A DNA stretch of 64,000 bases from Cloeon dipterum (Eukaryota; Arthropoda; Insecta; Ephemeroptera; Baetidae), in contig NC_088789.1 of the NCBI RefSeq assembly GCF_949628265.1, forward strand, positions 12,454,886 through 12,518,885, read 5' to 3'. The notes below the pieces were generated by a model, which worked only from the letters and a program-made list of their open reading frames with translations, did not search any database and had not been told where the DNA came from. The first letter of the stretch is position 1. Every line of letters begins with the position of its first letter. This document shows, piece by piece, positions 39,195 through 51,074 of this stretch. The position numbers and the translations under genes were made by a program.

Positions 39195-42109
39195 ATGGAC
39201 ATGGATGGGGGTGTGAGACCAATTTTTCCAAAGCCTTCTCCAGTTGACCAAGTTGGCATGGAAGACATACAAGCATATGAATCAGAACCTGACCAGTAAG
39301 TCTGTTACTGAGCCCTTTATAACAAATATGAAGGTTTATCTAATTATTCGCACTTCAAATTGGAGCGAATTGAATTGTCTATAAGAGTCCTGCATAATAT
39401 AGCCCCTATGTGAATGCATTTGTGTGTATATATTTGCACCAAATTTGATAATGTTCTCTGTTTAAAAATAATACATAAAATGTATTTATTAAACCACAAT
39501 ATTTGCAGTTGGGTTTTTTATTGCTGTATGTATCTAATTAATATAAACAAATATCATACATAGATACACATACAAATTCAAAATCTTCAAATAACCGCTC
39601 TGATCCCTCTATTCACAAAATAAGAACTCATTCATATCTGAAGATGATTATATACATAGGTAACATTTCTGTATCATCTTAATAATAAAAATAGAAAAAA
39701 TTAGGTGCGTCTACCGCGACTTCCATCCCCTCTTCGCACCTTATTTAGGAGTTTTTCTTTTACCCCCGGCCCCTGTTCGTATCTATATTTGAGGCGCGAA
39801 TATTAATTACACTTCTTAATGTAATGTAATGAATAACACTGGACATTTTGACATACTTTTTAAAGGTACATGAAAGATCCATTGGAGCTAAGTTCGACAA
39901 CAACTGCTTCATTTGACGTTCCAAGTAGTTTCATGGTTGGAAACGTTCAAAGTTTGAATAGTTCAAGGTATGGTAATATGTATTCATCCCATTCTCAAAT
40001 CATTTGTGCTGATAGACATCTATTGTGCATAGTATTAAATAATGTTGTTTTTCAGGGATGATCGCAAACGTCCTAAAGAGGATGACTTCACACAGTTTGT
40101 GTATCCTACGTTGCCATGCGACTACAGCAAATCTGGAGGTACCCCGTGGTGTGCTGTGTGTGGCAAATTGCTGAAATCATGGGATCAGAAGTGTCTGGAC
40201 ATGTTCACAACCAACATGCAATTTGAGAGTACATGCACATACTCTGAAGCACTAGCCTATGCAATTAGATTCTACATTGTGCCCGATAATGCACCCTCCA
40301 AAGTAAAAGCATTGTGTTGGAGCAAAAAAGCAGTTTAAGATTTTTAATATTTTCAGACTATTTGCTGTCAGTGCTGCTTGCAACTAGAGGAAACTCTAAG
40401 AATAGAGATGCGGCTGAAGGAAATTCGATCAGATCTTAACAAACTGTTTAGTAAAACGGTGCAGCATCTGGTGATGGGTACAATTGGGAACGTCTGGAAA
40501 AGATCTGACAACTTGTCACAAATTCAATTGGATTCAACATCATTCCCTGTAACAGGATATGATGAAAAGGACGTGAAGTGCTCCGTTGAAGAAGATAGTG
40601 ACTCTCCTGTACCTGTTAAGATCAGGATAATGGATCCAGCATCTATCAATAAATCCGTAACCCATTCAACTCATGTTACGAGGAAGCCAGAAACAGTCCT
40701 AAGAAGTCCTTTGAAATTTAACACAGAATTTCAAAAGTTCGCTATTCCTGATATGGAGAAGCATTTAGAGAAGAAGTCAATCAATGCTGCAGTGAAAGTG
40801 TCCTATCCCAAGCAAACAATGCCCACTGTTTGCACTCAGAAACCAGTTACTAACTCAGAAAGTGAGGTGGACCCTTTAGCTCTATCCAACTTGCTCACAG
40901 AGATCAATCAGTTTGATCCTCAAACTTCAAATTCAAATGCCAGTTTGAACCGAACTGTGATATTCAAGCCAAATCAATCAGTTCATGCTCCGCATGTCTA
41001 CAAGAGGATAGCAACAAAATCAACTATGTCATTGCAGCCAGCAGACAAGCCTGTCAAGCCCCTCGTTGTCAAGACCGCTGGAGGCATGAAAATATTCATA
41101 ACGCCGTCAAAAATCGAAAAGCGTGTTGTTCAGCTTTTTCCATCTCCAGTTGCCTCTCAAAATACACAAGGTCCCCGAATTCTCTCAGTAAGACCCATCA
41201 AACCTATGCCAAACAGCAATGGAAGCTGCTCATCATCTGCTGTACTTCAGAACAACAGCATTCAACCTAGTAAATCTCCGAGTGCTGAATGTCACAAACA
41301 AAGACGCAAGTCACAACATGTAGTCAGAGATGACTCTGTTGTTGGTAAATCTGTTGTGCTGAAAAAACTTAAGCACAATCTTAAAGAGGTCCAAAGGCAC
41401 AATAAAACTGAAGCTGATGAGCAAGTTAGCGACCAGGAGCAAAAGACGCAAGAGAAAAAACGCAAAAAGCTTAAACTTGTGTCTCAAAAAGTTGACTTGA
41501 GCTCTGTTCTGGTATGCTACCACAAATCATTATTGAAAAAATGCTAATAAATTTAAATTTTTACAGGAATCTGTGAAAGCTGAAGGCAAAGGAGACACTT
41601 CTGCAATTGAGACCAGTAAACGCCCAAGGAGAAGCGCTTTCCAAAAAGCATCAAAAAGGCTTGAAATTATTGCAACATATGATAAGAACCCCATGAAGTG
41701 GATTTCAAGTAATTCTAAAGTCACTGAAAGTGAAGAAGAACTGGAAGAAGTAGAGTCTTCAAATGATTTGAAGTTAATAGAAGCAAGGGTTGTTCTGGAA
41801 AAAATACCAGAAAGAAAATTTGAGGACAAGAAGGATGAGTCAGTTACAAGCAAAGATGTCAGTTACATTAACATTAGACCTGAGGACACTCATGAAGCAG
41901 TGGAGTCTGTGTGTAGTCAAATAGAGCAAGTCATCCTAGAATCGCCGCCAGAGAAATGCAAAAGACGCACCTTGAAAAAAGGAAAAACACCCTCATTTAA
42001 GAAATCAAGTAGTGAATTATTTGTGTGTGACTTGTGCAAGCTTGATTTCCTAAAGCTAGATGAACTGAGGAATCACATTGAACTAGATCATTTTTCTCCT
42101 AGTTACTAA
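39195..42109 (+). CDS. ZAD-type zinc-finger protein with a single C-terminal C2H2 finger
   Basis: Probable nuclear DNA-binding or scaffold protein of 715 residues. Exons 39195-39295, 39866-39967, 40056-40302, 40357-41511 and 41567-42109 join in phase with GT/AG borders. The N-terminal module has WCAVC (Cys100, Cys103) and TICCQCC (Cys153, Cys156) about 50 residues apart, followed by an amphipathic helix. This is the spacing of a ZAD (zf-AD) dimerisation domain. A long, Ser/Lys-rich, probably disordered region follows, with a basic stretch near residues 515-530. One C2H2 finger (FVCDLC...HIELDH) ends the protein. Most ZAD proteins carry several fingers, so one is unusual. The first ATG chosen (39195) gives an open exon with a good GTAAGT donor; further upstream exons cannot be excluded. 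I do not recognise a named orthologue. Confidence 0.8.
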
Positions 42110-42160
42110 TAATATTGCTGATTCACTACTAGCTATTAAAATTTATGTTGTGAAAAGCGC

Positions 42161-42166
42161 AATAAA
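42161..42166 (+). terminator. Polyadenylation signal of the ZAD gene
   Basis: AATAAA 52 bp downstream of the TAA stop at 42107-42109. It is the first canonical signal after the stop and gives a very short 3' UTR. Confidence 0.7.
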
Positions 42167-42685
42167 ACTGCGGGAATTAAAATAATTGTATGTACTTTAA
42201 TTAGAAAAATATGGCACATAGTTTTGTTACAATTTGGCTTACTCTAATTGTAAACTTATGCATTCATCAATGCACTAAAAAATTTTTGATGTAAGATATA
42301 ACTAATTGGACCCATCCACCGTAACTACCAATTGAAATAGGATTTTAATCAAGACATTAAGAGCATGTACATGCAAGTACTATTTAATATTAAAGACACA
42401 CTTGGCTTAAATCGTTAAAATTTATTAAATTGCAAATAATTACCTAATGATTGATGTATTATTTTGCTCGTCAAAACTTTAAATATACTAGCAGCAGCAA
42501 CCCAATGCGCACATCAGATGATACCAAATAAACTGAGCAGGAGGGAATAATTTGCAATTTTAAGTCATGCTTAAGTACAAAGGAACATTACATTATCGTT
42601 TGCAAAATTTTACAAAAATATGTTGGGAAAGTCCGGCTTATCAAAGCCAAAAGGCACGTAAGGATAGGATCCGTTTGAACTGAAG
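42167..42685. other. Short intergenic interval between convergent 3' ends
   Basis: About 0.5 kb of AT-rich DNA between the ZAD-gene poly(A) signal and the likely 3' end of the gbb-like gene. A second minus-strand TTTATT (AATAAA) lies near 42420. No coding signal was seen. Confidence 0.6.
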
Positions 42686-42691
42686 TTTATT
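42686..42691 (-). terminator. Candidate polyadenylation signal of the gbb-like gene
   Basis: TTTATT on the plus strand reads AATAAA on the minus strand, about 330 bp after the stop codon at 43022-43024. It is the first canonical signal downstream of the gene. Confidence 0.55.
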
Positions 42692-43021
42692 TTAACACGC
42701 TGCCAGCCTGTAATGATAATTTCACAGGTGAGAAGCTTAGTTAATTTAGTGAAATGGCAAGAGACTATATAGCTAGGACAGCCTTACTATGTTTTCACTC
42801 AGTTCAGTTCCTAATGGACACAACTTTTCAGATCCATTCATTGATGAAGCTTGATTAAATTGAAAAATATCTTAATGAAGCGGGTGAGTATAAAAAAGCT
42901 ATCTTAATATCGCTAGATGATAGCAACAGCATAAAATATTGCACAATTATTGATATGCCTTTATCGCTCATGGAATGTATTGAAACTCCTGAGATTCAAG
43001 TAATGATCTTCAAAGTTTGGC

Positions 43022-45261
43022 TTACTGGCACCCGCAGGCTTTTACAACCATGTTCTTGAACCTTTTTAAGAATACATTTGCAGATGCGTCCATGTAATAC
43101 AAGACAGAGATTTCAGATAACTTTGTCGGAGCGCAGCAAGGTGTTGGCACTGCTACTGGATTTATCAGATGCACCAGAGTTTGCACAATTGCGTGATTAG
43201 TGGCGTTCATGTGGGACGTGAGTGGAAATTTACAGTCTCCATAACAGTAGAATGCAGCATAACCATCCGGGGCAATAATCCACTGCTGTTTGATTGAAAC
43301 AAAAACAAAATTCAGGGTTTTATCAAATTAACATGGTACTTACATTCCAGTTTAAGTCAGCAAAACTGACAAACATAGTCCTTAGTTGACAGGCATTCTC
43401 AGGTCTATGATTTGATTCTGAAAAAATATAGTTCCCAACAAATTAAAATGAAAATTAAGTCGGTGTAAATAATTACCAGGCACAAAGCTCTTGATGGGAT
43501 CATAATGCGAGACTTGAGAGGAACCAGCTTGTTTGATCTTTTTGGTGTCTCGCTTTGAACGCCTCTTTTCAAGTTCGTCAAGGTTTTCTAACTCATTCTC
43601 GAGCTCGATTTCTTCTTCAGTATCCAATGAAGGATAGTTTTCTGAAGGGTTTAAATCGTTATCGGCTTTGAGGAAGGCAACCATGAATGGCTGTTTTACA
43701 GTTCCTGTCAGCTGAATGCCGGCATGATCCGGCTTAACATGTTTGCCTAGATGAAAAACGATTGTAATGAGTGATTCAGGTCTCAGGTATAAATTAACAT
43801 ATTTAAATGATAGGTAAAAAATTAAGCTAACATTAAGCAGACTCTTTTCAGCTTTAAACCATCAACACTACACAACGTTCAATAGTATGCCCGAATTTTA
43901 GTTTAATTTTTTCTATTAGACCCAGAGCTAATATTAGGATGACGCGATGATTTTTCTGTAAAATTGCTTCTATCTACTGTTCAGGTAACAGTTATCATTC
44001 CAGTGACTTGTTGATTTCTATAAGTATCCTCACTCGTATTTTGGCGGACGACATTGATGTACAGGCCTAAATTGGATTCTTCGTTCTGTATCCATTTGTC
44101 TAGGGCACCGGTCACATTAAACAAAATCCATCCATGACTATGGCTGTTGATAGGCACTTCTAAGATCTTTTCCAGACCCTCGCTTAACATAAAAATATAT
44201 ATTTAATATTATTTGAATATCAAATAAATAAAAGTTTTAATGTACCCATCTGCTAGTGGGACCAGCATGTTCAATACTAAATTGAAATTTTCCATTTTAT
44301 TATTCTTCAACTGGACTTGTTCCTTGTAAATCCTGAGCTCTGCTGCCATTAGTGAATCTCCTTCAGGCACTTGTGAAACATTGAACCAGAGTCTCTGTTC
44401 CTTTTGGTGTCGCAACACAACTCTTGGGGGGTCTAATTAATGAGAATAATATTAAAATTTTGTGAAGTTAAATTTTATCAGAAGCTTCCCCTAACCTTGA
44501 GTAGTGAAACTCATGACAACATCACTTTCGTGCATAGCGTGAATATCAGTCATGGTCATTTGAAACTCAGTCTTCCTGTTGGACTTGTGTTGTTCCTCAT
44601 TAAGCAAAGTTGTGTACACGTCCAGAAGAAACTTTGGCGCGGCGGCTGCTGCGTCGTGGCCATGGTGGTCACCGTTTGGCACATCTGGAAGACCCATCAT
44701 TTGCAGAACATTCCCCCCTACCGATGTCTGCTCCTCTTGACTTAGCGGTCTCACTAGCATATTTTGAAAACCGGTGTCCTCATAAACACCAGAAATTGTG
44801 GCTGAAACCAGATATTGAACGTAAATAAATAAACTAATCCCTTTCCATTCATACTCTATGAAATATTTACCACACGTGATGCGTTTTAACAAAATGCTTT
44901 GACCCTTATATTATTAATTTTCCAATTAATTTATAACTTAAGTAATAATTAATGTAAAATATATATCAGAAATCATACACTAACTCTCACGTCATGTTCA
45001 TGACGTATAATTATATGTATATTCATTTTAAATTATGTAGCAACGATCCCGGAAATTAATTTCAATTAATACATATGTAATTGACATTTAAAAAAAGCTA
45101 TGAATTCCACGCCACAAGAATAGAGTGTGGTCCTCAAATTGTGCAATACATAAAAGCATTTCCACGAACGAAAATCGAATTTTAAAGCAGTACATACGCT
45201 CACCTGTAACTAAGGGTGAAATTAATGCACCAAAAAGCAACATTGCTTTAAAACAGATCAT
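43022..45261 (-). CDS. gbb: BMP ligand of the Gbb/BMP5-8 class (TGF-beta superfamily)
   Basis: Secreted morphogen precursor of 435 residues. Exons 45261-45204, 44801-44496, 44432-44246, 44182-44034, 43746-43477, 43417-43344 and 43285-43022 join in phase. Residues 1-20 form a signal peptide ([17 protein letters not shown]). The prodomain shows [15 protein letters not shown] and QPFMVAF, typical of BMP5-8/Gbb propeptides. A furin site RSKR lies at 296-299 after a highly acidic stretch; the mature chain is about 136 residues. The knot has all seven cysteines (CQLR at 333, YCYGDC, PCC, ACGC), [11 protein letters not shown] and the BMP-type sequon in [12 protein letters not shown]-terminal residues are CQ where CH is usual, and YCYGDC replaces the common YCEGEC. 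The short donor in exon 4 (A|GTGAGG) was preferred because it restores phase and the expected prodomain join; reading through it reaches a stop. gbb is the best match, but another BMP5-8 paralogue is possible. Confidence 0.9.
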
Positions 45262-45870
45262 CTTTTCTGTTTTTCAAATTATTATTTTAGGCGCTAAAAT
45301 GTCAGCTCACAAATTCATAAGTTAAATCGGAACTGTCAATCCAGCAGAGCAACTAAAGTTGTGAATTAAGCAATGAAATGAAGAATGCAGCAAGGTAAAC
45401 CAAGTAAACACAAAAAATAAATGAGAGATGAGGCAACAGCGCTTGCTCTAAGAGAAAATGAAGTGAAGATGCTATTGGTGGATGGTAGAAACTGGGAGCC
45501 GTGGCTGGCCCGTTGATTGGATGCCTACTCTATTTTGTAAATTGATATTGTTATGCCACCTACAGACAAAAATTAGAACTTTTTCAGTTAGCGGATGCGG
45601 AGACCAGTAGAGGGAAGAGCAGCACAACCGACAGGTCGACCGACATTTTCTGTTTTCTCTCCCTTTCTTACGCCATCGACGTCAAGCTCCTTTCTGTACT
45701 AACCACGCCAGTTACCCGTTACCTTGGCGGGAACAACGAATTTCCTGATAAATTTGGTGCTTTATTTTGTCCCCATGTAAAGTTTGGTTTGACACAGGTA
45801 AATTTTCGAGTTGATTGAGCATTCAAACAGTCATAATAAACCAGGTTGCTTTGCTAGCCTTTGTAAGAAA
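45262..45870. promoter_or_regulatory. Divergent promoter between the gbb-like and THAP-ZAD genes
   Basis: Only 609 bp separate the two start codons, which face away from each other, so the 5' UTRs and both core promoters lie here. No convincing TATA box was found. The part around 45.5-45.75 kb is GC-richer than its flanks, as expected for a TATA-less promoter core. Shared control of the two genes is inference. Confidence 0.6.
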
Positions 45871-48800
45871 ATGTCGGACGCATGCAAAGCGTGCGGTGAT
45901 CTGCAGAGCAATGTTCCGGCAAACGTCCTTTTTCACTCGTTTCCTGCTGATTTGAAAAGGTATTATAATAAGTCGAATCTCCTGATCATTGCACTTATTA
46001 GTGTACAATCCTCCTATATATTTTAATTTGTTTTTCGGTTTACTATGCTACCATATTGAGCACTTTTTATGGCAGGCGTTCTACTTGGGAGGAGAAATGC
46101 AAAAAGGGCAGCACAATCAACCCCTTATCTTCAGGCCTTACCGATGGACAGAATTGGGCAGTTTGCAGCAGACACTTCAGGAAAGATGATTACATAACTA
46201 TCAGTGATGACATCCACTTCCTGAAGCCAATTGCTGTACCTTCAATCTTTGGCAATGTTTTGACAGGGTATTGATTTAAAATATTTGACGTGTTACTCAG
46301 ACTTTATTGTCATGCTTGAATATTTTAAATTTTTGCTTAATTTGTGTCATTCCTGATAAGAGTATTGTTCTTAGGAACATTTCTGAAACAGCTAATGTGT
46401 CTGCTCCTATCCAAGAAATTAAAGTGATGACAGGAACTGAGCCCATTGTTGTTGGAGACAAAAGAACAAATCTTAAAGTAACGCAGATTACGGAAAAAGA
46501 CAAAAACTATTACAAGCCTTTTGACAAAGGTAAGTTTTGATCTATTGTGCTGACTTCCTGTTTGCAACCTGTTGATCGAAATTTTAGCATCTGAGGCGCA
46601 CAACTGGAGATGCCGATGTCGTATTTGTGGAAAAATTTGGTCTGCTAGTGTCCTGTGCAACATCTTCAGTGATAGGGTAAACAAAGCAAGCTTGGCTGAC
46701 AAAATCAACTCCTGTTTACCTGTTAAGGTTGTGTGGACTCTATTTTTTGTGATCCAAATTTTAGAACAATTTAATCTTGCAGGTACTCAGCACTGATGAA
46801 GTTCCCACTAAAATCTGTAAACAATGCATGACCAAGATTGATGAATTCCATACCTTCAGGCAGTCTGCCAAGAATGCTGACTTGGAATTTATTGAAGAGG
46901 TAATTTATTGTTGTTAAGAACGACAACATTAAAACAAAATAAAAATTTACAGAACAATCGCTTCAAGCTGGTTAAAGCACTGGAAGCCCAAGCCAATATC
47001 CTCAAAAGCTTGCCCAGCCAACTGCAGCATGATGTGACCAAAGCCAGCACTGCAACAACAGCTGTCAGTATCAATGTTATTGAGAATAAACCTGAATACA
47101 ACAAGAATGGCGTACTTGAGCAAAGTGAGGCATCAACTCGTCGACGAAAGAGGAAATCGAATCCAGCAGAGGATGAGCCCTTGAAGAGAGTTAAAATTTT
47201 CAGACTTCAAGGGTCAAAGGCCAAGAAAGCCAAGGGTGTGCATGTAAAGACAGAAGCTGGAGATGAAGAAGAAATTGAGGGTGAAGTTGGCGCCAGCAAC
47301 TCAGAGACGTCTCTTGAAGAGGAAGTCAAAATAACACCAAGGACCAGACGTTTTAACCTCCGCTCGGCACCAAAACCAAATGTTATCTTCACAAACATGG
47401 GCTACCCAAGTGAACTCAAGAAAACGCAGCGTTCCGCTGGACCTAGCATCCTGCGCAAGACTGTGTCTGAGAGTCCAGAGCTGAAGGAGCTTGTGCCACC
47501 AGATTTGCCACCTGAACTAGAAGAAGTAAGCGAGCCTAGGAAGAAAAGGGAGTCGAGATTGAAAGGACGCAAACCAAGAAGCAAGAGATACTTCGTGACC
47601 AGGAAGATTTACGGAGATAGAATCATCAACCAGAAGTGCGACTTTAAAGGATGCCAGGTCATCAGTGAAACGGTTCATAAGTATTTGCAGCACAGATATC
47701 TGCAGCACGATGAGAGCAACTTTTCCTTCTGCAAAGTCTGCAGCCAGGTAAGAAAAATCTATGTTTTGGTGTTGGAGTAAATTGCTTAAGATCAACATTA
47801 GATACACCCTCTGATCTAGGGGTAATTAATTCTGGTTATGCATTAAAGCCAAAAGCATTACCTTTTTAACTAACCAAATTAAATGAAGAAGTATACAGCA
47901 ACTATGCTGCCTTTCAATTTTAAATTTACAATATTAACCTTAAGTAATAATTATTGACTCAGGACTGATTTTGTCATCTATAGTTTGGAAATTTAAGTCT
48001 AATATTGAAATTCTGCTTAATTGATAGCAATGAACACATATTGGTGTGCATCATAAAATTCCTCAAAAATTAGGGTCTTTATATTCTATTAATATCGATT
48101 GATTTTCATAGCCTAAATTCTAAACTGATTTTACAATTTTTAATAAAATTCTATTAAACGAATAAAATAAGTAAAAGGTTAAAACTGCTGGATATTTTCT
48201 ATGTTTTATTTCTTATTTTTAGGTATATGAAACAAAGCCTCGCAACATGGATAATGGTCACAGGCATCTACCTGAATCATGTTCAATGCCAGTGGTGTCC
48301 GTTGAACCAACCGATGAACAGACCTACCGCTGTGATGAATGCAGCAGAGAGTTTACAGACAAAGGTAAACTGATTCAGCACAACAAGAGCAAACATGGCT
48401 GCTACAACTGTGGTGAATGTGGTAAAAAGTTCAAAGTGCTTTATGAGTTTAAAAAGCATGTCCAAGACCACATCTTCACCAAGGGTGGTGTCCCATTGCG
48501 AGGCTCTAAAAAGAAGAATAACACCAAGTTCAATTGCGAGCTTTGCAAGGAAAATAACGCTAGCTTTGTGCAACTGCAAGCGCACGTTCTACGCAGCCAT
48601 GACCAGGACTTCCAGTTCTTGCCTTGCGACTGCTGCTCCAGCATCTTCTACACGGAGCAGCTGCTGCGGCTGCACAAAGAGCTGAGAAACAGTGAGGAGG
48701 TGCAGCTTTGCGAGAACTGCGGTTCCACGTTCACCACGGCCACCGAAATGCGAAACCACAAGAAAGCCTGCATCACCATCACCAACAAACCTGTGGCCTG

Positions 48801-49896
48801 CAAGCTGTGCAACATATTCGTCCACCCAAACAAGATGCACACGCACATGAACTGGCATGTCACCCAGGAGAATCCTGAGCGCTGTCAGAAGTGCTTGCTT
48901 ATCCTGTGGTCCTCATGCAAGCACAATTGCAAGCTGTACAGGTGCGAAGCCTGCCAGCTCAGCTTCAATGGCTACCCGAAATTCCTGTCCCACAAACGAT
49001 CGCATGTGTCCAAGGATGCCATGTATTACTGCAATATCTGCGAAATCGCCAAGTTCTCATCCTTCGATGACCTCGTGGCGCACTTCAAGGTCCATTCGCA
49101 AGTAGAGTTGCGCCAGTCGCAGATCAAGTACATATCCAACTTCCCCATGCACAGAATCTGCCAAGAGCCAAACTGCCTGGAGGTGCTACACAAGAACACC
49201 CTGAGGAAGCACCGCAACAACAAGCACACGGTCAAGGCGCCTCCCAAGTTGTCGATGGAAGAGGTGCTGACCTGTCCCTCATGCAATGAGGTGCTGCCGG
49301 GCGTTAACGAGTACATCGATCACCGAATGAACCACACTGAGCCATACGAACTGCCTTGCTCCCATTGTGACCTTAAGTTTGACAGCGAAACCAGAAGGAC
49401 CATCCACATCATGCGGTGCCACTCAGAAACCAGCAGGGTCACCTGCGACACATGCAAGAGGGTGTTCAACTCGATGCAGAAGCTGCGGGTGCACATTATG
49501 CGCCACATCAAGTACAAACCATATGTTTGCAGATATCCCAACTGCAAGGCCGCCTACTACCTATTTGGTGACTGGCGCAAGCACTCGATGCTGCACGTCG
49601 GACTAAATCCTAACTACTGCAAATTATGCAACAAGCAGTTCATGAAGGCAGAGACCTTGACGGCTCACAACAAGAAGTGGCATCCGGAAGGCGAGCCAAA
49701 GCAAGAGAAAGAAGAGCTGGAGGAGGTGGAAAAGGTGGAGGAGGATATCATTTACCAGTGCAGCAAATGCACTTTCCGCGACCGGGCTGAAATGGTCGTC
49801 ATTGAACATCTGGAAAGGGACCACGCTCACGAGGAAGAGGAATCATGTGAGAAGGTCCTTCTTGAGTTGGCCTCAGGTGAGGCTGTCTGGCAATAA
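45871..49896 (+). CDS. THAP-ZAD-multi-C2H2 zinc-finger protein
   Basis: Probable nuclear sequence-specific DNA-binding protein of 1,053 residues. Exons 45871-45959, 46076-46267, 46375-46529, 46588-46727, 46783-46899, 46953-47747 and 48223-49896 join in phase. Residues 1-90 form a THAP (C2CH) domain: Cys5, Cys8, FHSFP, Trp57, Cys60, His63 and the closing AVPSIF. Residues about 152-231 form a ZAD: CRIC (156, 159) and ICKQC (204, 207) with the usual intervening hydrophobic pattern. Residues 232-480 are charged and low in structure, with basic Lys/Arg clusters that could be nuclear localisation signals. From about residue 460 to the end lie roughly 14-15 C2H2 or C2H2-like fingers, some degenerate. 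The start ATG at 45871 sits directly before the first zinc ligands, as is usual for THAP proteins. No named orthologue is recognised. The domain calls are firm; the combination is unusual. Confidence 0.9.
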
Positions 49897-50318
49897 TTTC
49901 AATCATTTTGTTTAATGTTATCGGCTTAATAATTTTAAAATCTTAATTTTAAAAGATTGAGGCACCCCTGCATTCGCCTTTCATCAGCACTGAGTCGCGT
50001 GGACCAAATATTATTTTCTTTCTACTCTTGCTTGTGAACGAGTTGAAATTAAATAACTATATTGTTAAAGTTAAATATAATGATAACATTCTAAAATCAT
50101 TTGTTTGCCATTTCAAAATTCATTTTATCATCTGGATCCAGTGAAGAAGTAATTGAATGAACTCAATTTAATGATAATAGTGTATAAGCTCTGTAATTAA
50201 CGTCTGAATTGTAAAAATATAGGTTTATAAATAATTAAAAAAATTTGAAAGAAATGGAACGTAAAATAAATATACAGCTATAACTATGTAAATAATTTCA
50301 TAATATGGCAGATGTATT

Positions 50319-50324
50319 AATAAA
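50319..50324 (+). terminator. Candidate polyadenylation signal of the THAP-ZAD gene
   Basis: AATAAA about 420 bp after the stop codon at 49894-49896. Another AATAAA lies a little upstream near 50266. The interval 49.9-50.35 kb is AT-rich and read as 3' UTR. Confidence 0.5.
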
Positions 50325-51074
50325 GTAAACTTCCCAAATGAAAGTGTTTTAATTGAACCGAAAAACTTACTGAATCAAAATGTTAGTGGATGTCTATCCC
50401 AAATTTTTAAAAGGCTAATATAAATATTATTTGTCCAACTTAAAGAGGATATTAATAAACCGGTTTTTTGTTGCTCCTGTAAAATCGATTTCTGTGCAGT
50501 TAGAGGTAACAATTGCGGAGGTATTGTAATTACCAGTCATTCTGCGCTCGCTACCAAGCGTAATTAGAGTCAATAGTCGCTACCACAACGATATTATAGA
50601 TTATTTATTGAAAATAATAAGTCAATTCCGTTAGTTCAGTGTTGCTTATTTTACTACATTTAATCCATTTCATCATAATTTTGATCTAAGGTTTTATGTT
50701 CATTAAAACACATTAAATCCTTCAAAGTTGTAAAAATATTGGTACATATCCTTCAAACCTTAAGATTTGACCTGGTTGTGACCATCCTGATTGAAATTGC
50801 AATATAGTGTCCTGTGAAGAATGAAAAAATTGCTTTGAAAATATACTGGCCAATGAAAGCTCTCGCACTAGATCCTCACAACCAATGACAACAGCTTGCA
50901 TGAGGTCGCCTGTGTTGTGTTAGTGTTTGTTTACATTTGCTCAAAAGAGATTTTAGGAGGTTTCCATCATTGGCGTTGGCAGGCTTGCGTTATTATAAGT
51001 TGTGAATTGTATTTAAGACATTTCTGCATATGGTTCTTTCCTGAGTTAGAGCTGCTTAAATACATTAATCCAAA
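50325..51074. other. Intergenic interval upstream of MED11
   Basis: About 750 bp with no coding signal. It must hold the MED11 promoter. No clear TATA box or other named element was recognised. Confidence 0.55.

Noticed and set aside
43981..44033. Longer reading of gbb-like exon 4 to the stop at 43981
   Set aside because: Reading through ends the protein before the furin site and ligand. The GTGAGG donor at 44033 restores phase and the conserved QPFMVAF prodomain sequence.
48283..49830. Several antisense and alternate-frame open frames in the zinc-finger exon
   Set aside because: All overlap the long C2H2-encoding exon, whose regular Cys/His spacing identifies the real frame.
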